A DNA stretch of 64,000 nucleotides from Perognathus longimembris pacificus (GCF_023159225.1 NC_063174.1:38599691-38663690), one strand, 5' to 3'. Positions 45,830-55,433 are shown, numbered from the stretch's first letter. Numbers and translations: made by a program. The notes: generated by a model from the sequence alone, not told the origin.

Positions 45830-47259
45830 TCTGATGAATAATATTTTAAGTCTCTAGCTGGTATCCAGATTGGATTTGGTTCCCCAGTTGGGAAAACGCA
45901 TGCGAAGCCCCTTCCCGCACTGATAAGTGGGTCTGGGCCTCGCCATGCGCCTGTGAGGGGGTCCTTCCAATGGACTTCCACCTTTAAGTAGGGTGTTTGG
46001 CTTGACCAGTGTCTCTGGAAAGCGGACAGAGGTTGGTCCTTAGAGAAATTTAAAATATTCAATGTAAACATCACTGTCCTCAGCTGGTCATGGGGGCTTC
46101 CCCCCCCCTTTTGTTTTAATAATTGCTCCTTCAGGGTCTTATTATGCCTCTCAATTATGGCCTGACCCTTTGGGTTGTATGGTATTCCAGTGGTATGTTT
46201 AATATTCCACATTTGGAAAAAGGCCTGTAAAGGCTTACTGGTGAAGCAAGGTCCATTATCTGTTTTTACCTGTAAAGGAAGCCCTAGGATAGCAAAACAT
46301 TGTAAGAAGTGGCTTTTAGCATGCCGTGCTCTCTCCCCCGCATGCAGAGAGGCACAACACGCGCCAGAGCATGTGTCAATAGACATAAATATATATTTTA
46401 GCCATCCAAAAGGAGCGTAGTGGGTTACATCAGTCTGCCAGATAACATTGGGCTTTAGGCCTCTGGGGTTAACCCCAGAAGATTGCAGGGGAGGGACTTG
46501 CAGGAAGGACATACATGATTTGCAAGTCCTTATAATCTTTTTTAAGTCTTTTATAGGAATTGAAAGAAATCTCTGATGTAACCCTCTCCAATTTAAGTGA
46601 GTACGCTCATAGAGTCCTTGGGCCATTTGAAGGTTTTGAGGTTGTACAATGGCCAGAGCTATAATGGTTCCATTAGTGGCCAGCTGGTCAGCCATACGAT
46701 TACCTTGTGCCAGGTCCCCAGGCAATCCTTGGTGTCCACGAAGGTGCTGTAAGAATAAAGGCTCAGCCCGCTCTTTTAACAGAGACCTGACTTGGATCAT
46801 CAGAGGGGTGATTGGGTTTTCATCTAATTTAAGGTATGAGAATACCAGGTTGGGTAGCAAATTAACCACATACAGACTATCAGAAAACAAGTTCATTGGC
46901 TGTTTGACATGGGTCAGTGCCAGGGCGACTGCGTACAATTCCTTAAACTGCGCAGATCCAGTGACTGCTTCAAAGTAATGGGTGTTTTCTTTCCCACCAG
47001 CAGGGGGCGAGGCGGAGCGTACCACTACGGCAGCCCCTGCTCTTCCCCCATCTGTAAACACATTGGCAGCCTTGACAAGAGGCCTGGTAGAGAAAAGTAC
47101 AGGAGGTGTCCATTGTAGCCTGGAAAATGAGGTCACCCACCTCGAGGTGCCATAGTGGCAATCTACCTTTTCCATAAAGCCCTCCAGGGCACTGGACACA
47201 CGTGCATTATTCCTTCTGACCCATTCAAAATCTGACAACCAGTAGGGAATGGTTAGCAC
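45826..47259 (-). CDS. ERV RNase H-integrase frame, 477 codons open
   Basis: Long uninterrupted part of pol. RNase H residues are visible in order: Asp in VFTDGGRAG, Glu in QFKELYAVAL, Asp in LFSDSLYVV and His/Asp in RGHQGLPGDLAQGNRMADQL. The integrase follows: a zinc-finger part (ERTHLNWRGLHQRF, CKSC), then the catalytic Asp in WQTDVTHY, Asp in KTDNGPCF and, 35 residues later, Glu in AIIERHNKTLK, then a C-terminal region (GRGFACVFP, WIPARDLK). The zinc finger has Tyr where the first His is expected. The upstream RT lies in a different reading segment, so this is probably a remnant that happens to be uninterrupted rather than an expressed gene. Confidence 0.85.
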   Translation of the reverse strand: MLTIPYWLSDFEWVRRNNARVSSALEGFMEKVDCHYGTSRWVTSFSRLQWTPPVLFSTRPLVKAANVFTDGGRAGAAVVVRSASPPAGGKENTHYFEAVTGSAQFKELYAVALALTHVKQPMNLFSDSLYVVNLLPNLVFSYLKLDENPITPLMIQVRSLLKERAEPLFLQHLRGHQGLPGDLAQGNRMADQLATNGTIIALAIVQPQNLQMAQGLYERTHLNWRGLHQRFLSIPIKDLKKIIRTCKSCMSFLQVPPLQSSGVNPRGLKPNVIWQTDVTHYAPFGWLKYIFMSIDTCSGACCASLHAGERARHAKSHFLQCFAILGLPLQVKTDNGPCFTSKPLQAFFQMWNIKHTTGIPYNPKGQAIIERHNKTLKEQLLKQKGGGSPHDQLRTVMFTLNILNFSKDQPLSAFQRHWSSQTPYLKVEVHWKDPLTGAWRGPDPLISAGRGFACVFPTGEPNPIWIPARDLKYYSSE

Positions 47260-47270
47260 ATCGGAATCTC

Positions 47271-47894
47271 TCAGGGATGTCTCAGGGAAGTATCCCTGCC
47301 CTTAATTACCAAGTCAGTTAGCTGGTCTAGCTGGGAATAAACTCTGGGAGCTCCCTCCACTGAGGCATGCACCCACTGAAGGGGCTCGCCTGACTGGGTA
47401 ATAGCGGCTGAGGAAAGTTCATACCTGGGGAGGATCCAAAGGCAAAGTGGGCACTCAGGCTTGTAGCGTGCTAGCTGTGCCATATTTAGGGCCAATTGGA
47501 TTTTCTGGAAGGCTGTTTGAAGTGATGGAGTTATTGTAATAATATCAGTGGGCGCTTCGCCCGAGGGCACAGAGAAAGCAAACTTCTCACAATCCTGGGG
47601 GTCAAGGGGAATGGAAAAGAAACAGTCCTTGATGTCAATTATAATGAAATTAAGATCCCAAGGAATAGAGGGGATCCATGGCAGCCCCCATAAAGGAGTG
47701 CCAGCGGGGATTATCTGCTCATTAATCTTTCTTAGGTCCTGTACCATCCTCCATTTACCTGAGGCCTTTTGTACAACAAATACAGGGCTGATCCAAGGGC
47801 TCAGCAAGGGTCTAATATGCCCTAGGGACAGTTGTTCTGATACTATTTCCTTTAACTTTTCTAATTTGTTTGAGGGAATAGGCCACTGTTCCAC
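47271..47894 (-). pseudogene. ERV reverse transcriptase, internally deleted
   Basis: 207-codon frame. The N-terminal fingers are present (WISPVFVVQKASGKWRMVQD, LRKINEQI) and motif A keeps its Asp in IDIKDCFFSIPL. After FAFSVPS the sequence jumps to thumb/connection-like residues (TITPSLQTAFQKIQLAL); the palm block with the YMDD motif is absent. The protein cannot be an active polymerase. Confidence 0.85.
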
Positions 47895-47950
47895 CCAAAT
47901 TGGGGCACCTGGGTGCCATCAAATGGCAGGGACAGTAGGAACAGTGGCCC

Positions 47951-48142
47951 TTAGGATTGGGGGTGAGGCCCTGTAGAAGAATTAGGAGCCTCCTGCACCG
48001 AGGCGTCAGAGGGAGGCGCTTTTGGGCAGCCACTAGGGCCACCTGACAGGTCCTGGCCTGTGATGACCGTGGCCTTAATCTTTCCCAAGATATCCTGTCC
48101 CAACAGGTTATTTGGTGAGTTTGTCATTATTAAGGGACGCAC
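47951..48142 (-). pseudogene. ERV protease remnant, C-terminal part, shifted frame
   Basis: NNLLGQDILGKIKATVITG corresponds to the C-terminal LLGxDxL motif of retroviral protease. It is out of frame with 48142-48354, showing a frameshift near their border. A Pro-rich tail follows. Confidence 0.7.
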
Positions 48143-48354
48143 TACCCCTTTCCACTGTTTATGTCATCCCAGGGAAGCCAGTCCCTGGTTGTTTTACTCT
48201 CAGCTGTGCCCCCCACCCCCGAGATCTGGGGGCCGGGGATTAGGTCCCACCATGGAGGCACTAATTCCTTCTTTAATATGGTCCGATCTGTTCCGGTATT
48301 AATTAAGAATCTGAACCTCTTTCCAAATATGATGATTTCTGTCTCTGGCCTCAT
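48142..48354 (-). pseudogene. ERV protease remnant, N-terminal part
   Basis: Retroviral aspartic protease core: FRFLINTGTDRTIL at the active-site position and a flap-like GPQISGVGG. The active-site Asp of the usual DTG motif is replaced by Asn (AAT codon at plus 48298-48300). The frame stops at 48142; the C-terminal part is in another frame at 47951-48142. Confidence 0.8.
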
Positions 48355-49058
48355 CTCAGGGGCAATTGGGACTGCCCAGAGGGCCTTAGGCTGTTTATTG
48401 TCTTGGTCGGTGGAGAATCGTAAGTCAGGCCGTAAAGCAGATGCTCCGCCCAGGGCGTGTTCGGCCCGCCTCTCTCAAGGACCACCCTCCTGAACTCGCG
48501 GAAATCTTTAGTCTCCTGTAACTCCCACGAAGTGGTAAGGGCTCCGAGTTTAACACCGGCAGGGCCGTTTGCACTTGTCGGCAGAGCACTGCTGCCGCTG
48601 CGGCTGTGAAGCGGCCACTCAGCGGGGCTGCTTGAATCTGCATATGTATGGAGTCGAGCCAGGCCTCCGGTGGGGGATGGGTAGCGAGCCGGCAGCGGTG
48701 CGCGCCTCTCGGCTGCCGCGAAAGCGGCGTCTGGATTGGGGTCCCGGGAGATCAAGGTCGCGCTCGTCCCTGGGCCTCTCGGAGCGGGGTGTCTAGCCCC
48801 CTCTGGACCTAATTTCCCTCTGGCTGCCCTCTCCTGAGTCCAGGGACTCTCCCCTGGGTCCGAGGAGAAGCAAGCCTTGAGGGTCTTAATAGCCTGCAGG
48901 GCCACGAGTGGGAGTTCTTTTTCCCATTTTGTCTCTTCTAGCTCCCATTTTAGTTGGTCCCAAGTTTCCCACGAGAGTGGGTTGGCTCCAGTTAGCCACG
49001 GGACCCTGAGATTTAGCTCCTGCCAAATAAGCATGGCACAGGGTTCTGAGATACTCAT
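48351..49058 (-). pseudogene. ERV gag remnant (matrix and start of capsid)
   Basis: 235-codon open frame. Residues about 15-45 (VPWLTGANPLSWETWDQL) resemble the tryptophan-rich C-terminal part of betaretroviral matrix; a Pro/Ala/Ser-rich middle follows; near the end FREFRRVVLERGGPNTPW resembles the first helices of capsid. The frame then runs into the protease region, so most of capsid and the whole zinc-knuckle nucleocapsid are deleted. The normal myristoylated Met-Gly start is not seen, and the true N-terminus is probably lost as well. Confidence 0.7.
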
Positions 49059-49235
49059 CCCCGCATTTTGGAGGGTGAACCTCAGGATTTTAAGGGGCGA
49101 ATTACTTCGCCTACTTTGAACTTATCCCATCCTCTTTGCTGACCTGGATGGGAGGACCGCGCATCCCGGGGTTTTCACCCCAATTTCCCTGAGGGTCTAA
49201 CGGGAGCCTCGGACTTCCTCGAGTGGGTTCTGTTA

Positions 49236-49252
49236 CCCACGTTGGGCCGCCA
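49236..49252 (-). promoter_or_regulatory. Primer binding site, tRNA-Lys type
   Basis: Minus strand reads TGGCGGCCCAACGTGGG three bases after the LTR end. It equals the lysine-1,2 type primer site with one extra G after TGGCG. Confidence 0.8.
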
Positions 49253-49255
49253 AAA

Positions 49256-49830
49256 TGCTGGGCTCGGGTCGCCTCCCCTGGCACGGGGGGGGGTCAGGCT
49301 CTACTCTACTCTAATCGCTCCCTTTCTCACCCTCTCCCCTGGTCACCCGACCCGCAGGTAAGGCCAGAGTGGAGTGGGGGGCTCAGGACCTCAGGTGCAC
49401 ACGGCCGTACGAGATCGCTTTACCTCCCTCTTTACCCATGAAGAAAGCCAGGCGTACGTGGATCTCGGAGACGCTTTAAGAGCAAATCTGATTTAATAAG
49501 GGAGTGGCTAGCAGTTGATATAGTAGGGGGCGACGAGAGAAGGGGTGATCCACCAAAGAGCTGGCGATAGGCTGGCGAGCTTGTCATAGGACCTCCTCAT
49601 GAGCTAACATCACTTGCTTAGCACCACCCCAGGGGCGAAAAGCCCGCGAGAATGGGGAGCACACGGGCTGGCGAGAAAGTTGGGGGGCTGTTCGCAAAGC
49701 CAGTTCTTCTGGTTCCGGACCCAGAGAATTGTGGCCTGCTTCCTCATTCTCCCAGGGCTGGGGGAAGGGCGGCATCTCGGGAGTGCTCTCCATTGCCCTT
49801 CCCCGTCAAGGCCAAAGCTGAACCCCAACA
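49256..49830 (-). mobile_element. 5' LTR of the class II ERV
   Basis: 575 bp, TGTTGGGGTTC to GCCCAGCA on the minus strand. A TATATC box-like site (plus 49517-49522) and an ATTAAA poly(A)-like hexamer (plus 49492-49497) follow each other as expected around a cap site; both are also in the 3' LTR. Confidence 0.93.
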
Positions 49831-50085
49831 CAAATCAGATGTCTGCATGGTTTTTCGAACTGGAAGTTGATGAGGAGCGAGTGGTGAGCACTGCTTTTTT
49901 TTCCTCTGCTGGTGAAGCTGGGGTGATGGTGACCACAGAGAACTGCATGTGCGCTGGTTCTCTGCCTGGGAAGCAGTTGGAGAGGGAGAGAGATAAAGAC
50001 CTGGGCTCTGGAGCCCTGGGTCTGGGAGGCAGCTCCTGAGGCAGCCCTAACCCCCCTCTCCCAGCCTAACTATGAGCTAATGCTT
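49831..50085. other. Right flank of the class II ERV
   Basis: Apparently single-copy intergenic DNA; nothing recognised. Confidence 0.6.
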
Positions 50086-50155
50086 TTGTTCCAAAGTGGG
50101 GGTGTGAACTCAGAGCTTTGTACTGCTAAGCAGGTGCTCTACCACTTGAACCATA
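50086..50155 (-). mobile_element. ID-type SINE fragment
   Basis: GTGTGAACTCAGAGC, GCTCTACCACTTGAACCA. Confidence 0.55.
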
Positions 50156-50171
50156 CTTCCCAAGCCTTTTT

Positions 50172-50365
50172 ATTTTGCCAGTCCTCGTGCTTGAACTCAG
50201 GGCCTGGGCTCTGTCCCTGAGCCTCTCTGTGCTCAAGGCTAGCATTCTACCATTTGAGCCACAGCATCACTTCCGGCCTTTTCTGTTTCTGTGGTAAGGA
50301 ATAGAGCCCAGGGCTTCATGCATACTAGGCAAACACTCTACCACTAAGCCACATTCCCAGTCCTT
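50172..50365 (-). mobile_element. IDL-Geo dimeric SINE
   Basis: GCCAGTCCTCGTGCTTGAAC (right monomer end) to CTACCACTAAGCCACATTCC and CAGTCC (ID head). Confidence 0.85.
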
Positions 50366-50394
50366 CCTACGCCTTTTTATTTCAGTTATTTATG

Positions 50395-50640
50395 TATTTA
50401 TTTGATGCTAGTATCAGGGCTTAAACTCAAGTCCTCATGCTCTCTCTGGGCTTTTTTGCTCAGGGCTAGCCTTGGACCACATGAACCCCATCTCTAGTCC
50501 AGCATTTTGCTGGTTAATTGGAGACGGGAGCCTCACAGATTTATCTGCCTGGCCTGGCTTTGAATTTCGATCCTTCAGCTCTCATCTTCTTGAGTAATTA
50601 GAATTGTAGGCATAAGCCACTTGCACCTGGCTTGCTCTGA
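50395..50640 (-). mobile_element. B1-Geo dimeric SINE
   Basis: GCTTAAACTCAAGTCCTC, TTTTGCTCAGGGCTAGCC, then TGAGTAATTAGAATTGTAGG and CACCTGGC. Confidence 0.75.
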
Positions 50641-50644
50641 TTGT

Positions 50645-50840
50645 TTTTTAGATAGTGTGTCACTTTTTCCCCTGCACTTCCCTGGGTTGCAATCTTATTT
50701 ATACTTCCTGCATTCCTGGGGTGGCAGGTGCAACAAGCTATGGGTTGAGATGGGGTGGACTTTTTTTCACCAAAGCTGGCTTTCCAATCTTTACTTCCCA
50801 GGAAGCCAGACTTATAGGTGTGAGCTACTAACACCTTACT
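50645..50840 (-). mobile_element. B1-type SINE
   Basis: CCCTGGGTTGCAATC, GGCTTTCCAATCTTTAC, TATAGGTGTGAGCTAC; probably two diverged B1 units. Confidence 0.5.
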
Positions 50841-50950
50841 TGTTTCTAATAAATTTCACCTTCCACTTAACCCCAGCTTAGCTGAATTGGGGTATCTATT
50901 GCTTGAAATCCCTGAGATAGCAAAAATACCACAGTGAGAACTGGATTTGT

Positions 50951-51139
50951 GGGCTGGGAATGAGGCCTAGTGATAAAGTGCTTGCCTCACATACATGTAG
51001 CCTGGGTTCGATTCCTCAACACCACATATACAAAAAAGGTCGGAAGCGGTGCTACGGCTCAAGAGATAGAGTGCTAGCCTTGAGCAAAAAGAAGCCAGGG
51101 ACAGTGCTCAGGCCCTGAGTTCCAAGCCCCAGGACTGGC

Positions 51140-51170
<31 letters not shown>

Positions 51171-51178
51171 AAAAACAG
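50951..51178 (+). mobile_element. IDL-Geo dimeric SINE
   Basis: GGGCTGGGAATGAGGCC, GGTTCGATTCC, GGAAGCGGTGCTACGGC, then a tail of repeated AAAAC units. Confidence 0.9.
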
Positions 51179-51780
51179 GAAAAAAAACCCCAAACACTCA
51201 ATTTGTTGCCTCTGGATGTGTTGTTCCAGGCCTTACAGATCTCCAGTGTCAATGAAATTGTTCACAGATACCCACGCTGCACCTCCTGGGCTGGCTCAAG
51301 TTGGTTAAGGGTCTCAGCCCTAAGATAAACCACGGCACTTGTTTAATGGGGTTTCTCTTCGTGACAGGCAGCTGGTACAAGGGATGGAGTTAGAATACAA
51401 GATCCAGAGCATCTGATCAACTTCATTCTGTAGTCACACTGAGTGGTGGGTATCCCTGCAGGGGGAGCTGGTGTCTTCCTGCTGTGAAAGCTGCGTTGGG
51501 AGGCTCCATTCCTCGGGGAGTGGCTGTTCACACCTTTGTTTTGATTGGTTCTATGTAAATCAGCAAGCTCTAATATGCTAATCTTGGCTGTGATGGGAGC
51601 ATCAGCTGGCACTGCTGCCTCCACCCCCTCGTAGGCCTGCAGGGTTTTACAGAGACAGATGAGGCCGCCCTCCTGTGGTGGTCCTCTGGGAGGGGGCAGT
51701 TCTTGTGGGCTGTGGATAAGGAGCTGCAGAAATAACTGGAAATTAGAGCCATCATTCTTCTGCACCCTCTCCAGTGCATT
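51179..51780. other. Intergenic with a long antisense frame
   Basis: A 158-codon minus frame (51343-51819) shows no known domain and its start lies in a MIR relic, so it is not called a gene. Confidence 0.5.
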
Positions 51781-51796
51781 CTGTATTCTGTTCCCT

Positions 51797-51910
51797 AATA
51801 ATAACAACAGAGTTGCCAATTTAGTGTGTGCTTAACCACCTGCCAGGCACTGTGCTAAATACTTTCCATGCATTTGAATCTTCGCAACACTGTGAGGCAG
51901 AAAACGTAAG
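51797..51910 (-). mobile_element. MIR relic
   Basis: CCAGGCACTGTGCTAAATAC, CATGCATTTGAATCTTCG, CAACACTGTGAGGCAG: antisense MIR 3' part. Confidence 0.7.
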
Positions 51911-51955
51911 CTTTTTACAACAGAAAAATAAGCTTAATTTTAGAACAGCTTTTAC

Positions 51956-52005
51956 TTTGTGTGTGTGTGTGTGTACATGTGTGTATGTGTGCACATGTGT
52001 ATGCT
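51956..52005. repeat. (GT)n-rich microsatellite
   Basis: GT units with ACAT interruptions; beside a SINE tail. Confidence 0.8.
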
Positions 52006-52240
52006 TGTGCTCATGGGCTATTGAACCCATGGCCTGGGTGCTGTCCCTTTGCCTTTTTGCTCAAGGCTGGCTCCCTACCACTTGAGCCACAGATCCACTT
52101 CCAGCATTTTGCTGGTTAACTGGAAATAAGGGAGTCTGATGGACTTTATTTTTTGGCCAGGCTGGCTTCAAATTGTGAGCCTCAGATCTGAGCCTTTGGA
52201 GTAGTTAGAATTACAGATGTGAGCCACATGTGACCAGCCC
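52006..52240 (-). mobile_element. B1-Geo dimeric SINE
   Basis: CTGGGTGCTGTCCC, TTGCTCAAGGCTGGCTCC, ACCACTTGAGCCACAG, then GTAGTTAGAATTACAG and ATGTGAGCCAC. Confidence 0.75.
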
Positions 52241-54159
52241 GGAACATTTTTAGGTTTACAGAGAAATGACAAAGACACTGCAGAGTCCCTGTGGGCCGCA
52301 CACCCAGCTCCCTCCTCTTACTTACATCTCATCTAGGGTCGCACAATTTGTTACGGCTGACAATTCAATACTGATGTGTTGTTGTTCATCAAAGTTTGAG
52401 CTTTCTTGGGATTTCCTCTGTGTAAATAATTTACATCCCACAGTCTCACCCAGGGCTAGCAGCACATTACATTTCAGCTGCTCTTGGTTGTTACTGATTC
52501 TCAGACTTTCCTTGGTGTTGATTTCCTCTCGGTTTTGAGAGGCAGGCAGATAGGCAGGCAGGCTCCAGATAACAGAAGTGCAAGCACTTGGGAGTCATAG
52601 TTTGTTCTAGGTGGAAACCTTTCCCTTTGTACCCTGTTTTGTTTTTGTGATTTTTTTTTCTTCCAAAGGGTATCCCAATGTGCCTCACGACCCTCCCAAA
52701 GTTAGATCTGCCCTTGGAAATTCAATAAAACTGTGTTGAGTGCATCAAAGAATGAGTCATTAAATCCCTCCAAAGCAATTATGAAACAGTGCATGTGCCT
52801 GATGCTTGCCTCCCACCTTCCAGTGCTCCCTGGTGCTGTGAAGTTTGCTTGGTGAGTTACTTTGGTGGCAGGGACCACCCACCGTAGTGGCCTTGGTTTA
52901 GATCCAAGGTGAGCCAGTAGATGAGAATGTCCTGGGACAGTTTCTGTTCTCTTGTCTTTGAAGTAGACGAAGGACTCCATTTCTTTTCATTTATTTTTAA
53001 GGGAGTTTTAATTTCACAAGGGTTTCCCATCAGCCTTGTTCCTCATGTATTCATAGTCCTCCCAATGACCAGTACCCCTAAGAGTGGTGCACTTGTTACA
53101 GGAGGTAAACCTACATGGGCATGCCATGGTCTCCCAGTGTCCATCATTCCCTGAGGTCTCACTCAGCATCCCACACGCCACTAAAACCCCACCCACTCTG
53201 TGACATCTGCCTTCTCCCCTTGAGAGCCTCCGGATTTTATGTCGCAATTGCTGGTAATAGAAAAGCTCCTCCTGTCTCTGCCCCCGCCCCCTTCCATACC
53301 CGCTGATCTGGCAGAATATTTGATCACATTGAAGAATTGGCTCAGCTCAGGGTTGGCATTGCCTAAGCTGTGTCACAGCTCTGAGAAAGGAGCCTTGTCT
53401 CTAGACCACAGCTCGCCTTAACGGCATCCTCAGGTGGAGAAGTCGGTCACCCTGTCCTCTCTGTTTCCTGTTTCGGATTCAACAATGGGGGGAAGAGGGA
53501 ATGCCATGTTCCCTCCCAGGGGAAACTGTGATCCTTGGGAACAACAAGCAAGCGCTTGCCACGTGGTTTCAAAAGCTACTGCTCTCTGGTGGAATGTTGT
53601 CCTACAAGTTACAGCACAGAAGGCTGCTGCCAGCAGGGTTGGCTGGTGAGGGCTTGGCTTGCCTTTGAAGCACGAGGTATCTCTTCTTCAGTTGCAAAGA
53701 ACTTGGCTGAGGTTCTGAAGACGGAAAGGAGAAGAATCCAAGAACTTTCTAGGCAGCAGGAGAGACCAAATGTGGAAGAGAATACCAGCTGCCATTAAAG
53801 CCCCTTCCATCTAACCAAACAGTGGGGGTTACAATTTCTAGGCTCCCTATACAGAGAGATGGCCATGTGGCCAAGTCCCAGTCCACTGAATGAGAGGAAG
53901 CCATAAGGGTCCCTTCCAAGCATGGATCAGAAAATGTTGTTGCACAGTGCTCCTCCTCAGAGCCTCTTGCTTCTCCTCAGTGGCTTAGTACTTAGTGGCC
54001 ACCTTTGATCCTGCTGGAGACAACAAAGGGGCTTCTATATGAATTTATAGAGCGAAGCTCATTTATCCATCTTGGGTTGTTTGTGGGAGAGAAATAAATG
54101 TCTTTATTGCTTGAGTCCTTGCACTTTGTAATGCTAATATTACTTTATCACTACAGTTG
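52241..54159. other. Intergenic, no gene recognised
   Basis: Nearly 2 kb without a recognisable recent repeat. Short frames on both strands (52266-53798) show no known product. Confidence 0.5.
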
Positions 54160-55125
54160 GGTATTATGGTGGCTATGGGTTTGTAATATGCAATCTTTAT
54201 TATATTGAGCTATGAACTTCCTATTAGTTTTTTCAGTACTTTCATCTTGAGGGGAATGTTGTGTTTTATCGAGGGGCTTTTTCTGCATATACTGAATGAT
54301 CATGCGATTTTTTTTTAAATCCTTAATTTTATTTATATGCTGTTTTACAGTTATTGGTTTGAATGTGTTGAACCATCCTTGCATCCTTGAAATAAAGTGA
54401 ATTTCATCATCATGGTAAGCGATGTTTTCAGTGTATTGTTGTGCTCTGTTTAAAAATTTCTCTTTGGGGCAGTACTGAGGTTGGAACTCAAGTCTTTATG
54501 TCTGCTAGGTAAGGCACTCTATTGCTTGAGCCACACCTTTAGCACTTTTTCTCTGATTGGTTTTGAGATAGGATCTCAATTTTTGTGCCAGATTAAATTA
54601 TGATTCTCCTATTTACTCTTCCTGCCATAGCTACCGTGAATGATTGGCCTAGCTGGCCTTGAACTGTGATTCTCCCAACCTTTGTCTCCCAGGGAGTGAG
54701 GAGCACAGGCATATGCAACCAATATCCTAGCCCACTTTAAAAATTATTTATTGAAAATGTTTGGTCTATATTTGTCAAGAATATTGGCCTATATTTATTT
54801 ATTTATGTCCTTCCTTTCTTCCTTCTTTCCCCTCTCTTCCAGGTAATACTGGCTTTGTAGAATGAGTTTGTAAGAATCCCTTCTCTTTCTGTTTTATAGA
54901 ATAGTTTGAGTATTGATGTTAATTTGTCTTTAAATGATGGTAAAATTCAGCACTGAATCTATCTGGTCTTGATGTTTTCTTGGTTGCGAGGGAGACCTTT
55001 TATTACTGTTTTAGTCTCATTGCTTGTTGTTGATCTATTTAGGTTGTTTAGATACTCTTAGTTTTATTTTGTTAGTTTATGTGTCTGGAAAATTCTCTAC
55101 TTCTTCTAGATCTTGACTTTGAATG
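54160..55125 (-). mobile_element. L1 ORF2 fragment, antisense, split by a SINE
   Basis: Antisense L1 landmarks: ATTGGTTTGAATGTGTTGAA, CCATCCTTGCATCC, AATACTGGCTTTGTAGAATG and AATCTATCTGGTCTTGATG. The SINE at 54464-54722 interrupts it. Confidence 0.8.
54464..54722 (-). mobile_element. Composite B1/ID SINE inside L1
   Basis: CTAGGTAAGGCACTCTATTG and CTTGAGCCACACC (ID-like end), then GATAGGATCTC and two B1-like segments ending AGGCATATGCAACC. The same three-part plan as 32788-33103. Confidence 0.55.
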
Positions 55126-55207
55126 TAGCCCTAGAATGGAAGGCTTCCCCATTTCCCAAGAAGAAAGAAGGCTGTTGTTTTTTGTTTTTGTTCTGTATGT
55201 GTGTATA

Positions 55208-55433
55208 CTGGTACTGGCGCTTGAACTCAGGGCCTCACACCCTCACTTGCCTTTTTCCCTCAAGTCTACCTCTACCCCTTGAGCCACAGCTCTACTTCTG
55301 ATCTTTTGTTGGTTAGCTGGAGATAAGAGTCTCATGGACTTTTCAGCCCCCACTGGCTTCAAACCTTAATCCTCAGATCTCAGCTTCCTGAGTAGCTGCG
55401 ATTATACACATGAGCTACCATCATCTGGCAAGA
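55208..55433 (-). mobile_element. B1-Geo dimeric SINE
   Basis: GGCGCTTGAACTCAGGGCC, CCTTGAGCCACAGCTC, then CTGAGTAGCTGCGATTATAC. Confidence 0.8.

Larger units (their letters stand above)
44190..49830 (-). mobile_element. Class II (betaretrovirus-like) endogenous retrovirus, defective
   Basis: 5.64-kb minus-strand provirus: 5' LTR 49256-49830, primer site 49236-49252, gag, pro and pol remnants from 49058 down to 45826, a region where env should be (45829 to about 44780), polypurine tract and 3' LTR 44190-44766. The lysine-type primer site, the DTG-like protease, the RNase H and the DD35E integrase place it in the ERV-K/MMTV-like group. It is shorter than a full betaretrovirus because parts of gag, RT and most of env are missing. 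The two LTRs differ by about 16 substitutions and two small gaps, counted by eye, so the insertion is fairly recent. Flanks are caaaa (44185-44189) and caaat (49831-49835), an imperfect duplication. Confidence 0.93.

Noticed and set aside
44550..50039. Long plus-strand frames across both ERV LTRs (115 and 141 codons)
   Set aside because: They are antisense to the provirus and identical only because the LTRs are recent duplicates.
51343..51819. 158-codon minus frame
   Set aside because: Starts in a MIR relic, no domain, no conservation evidence available.
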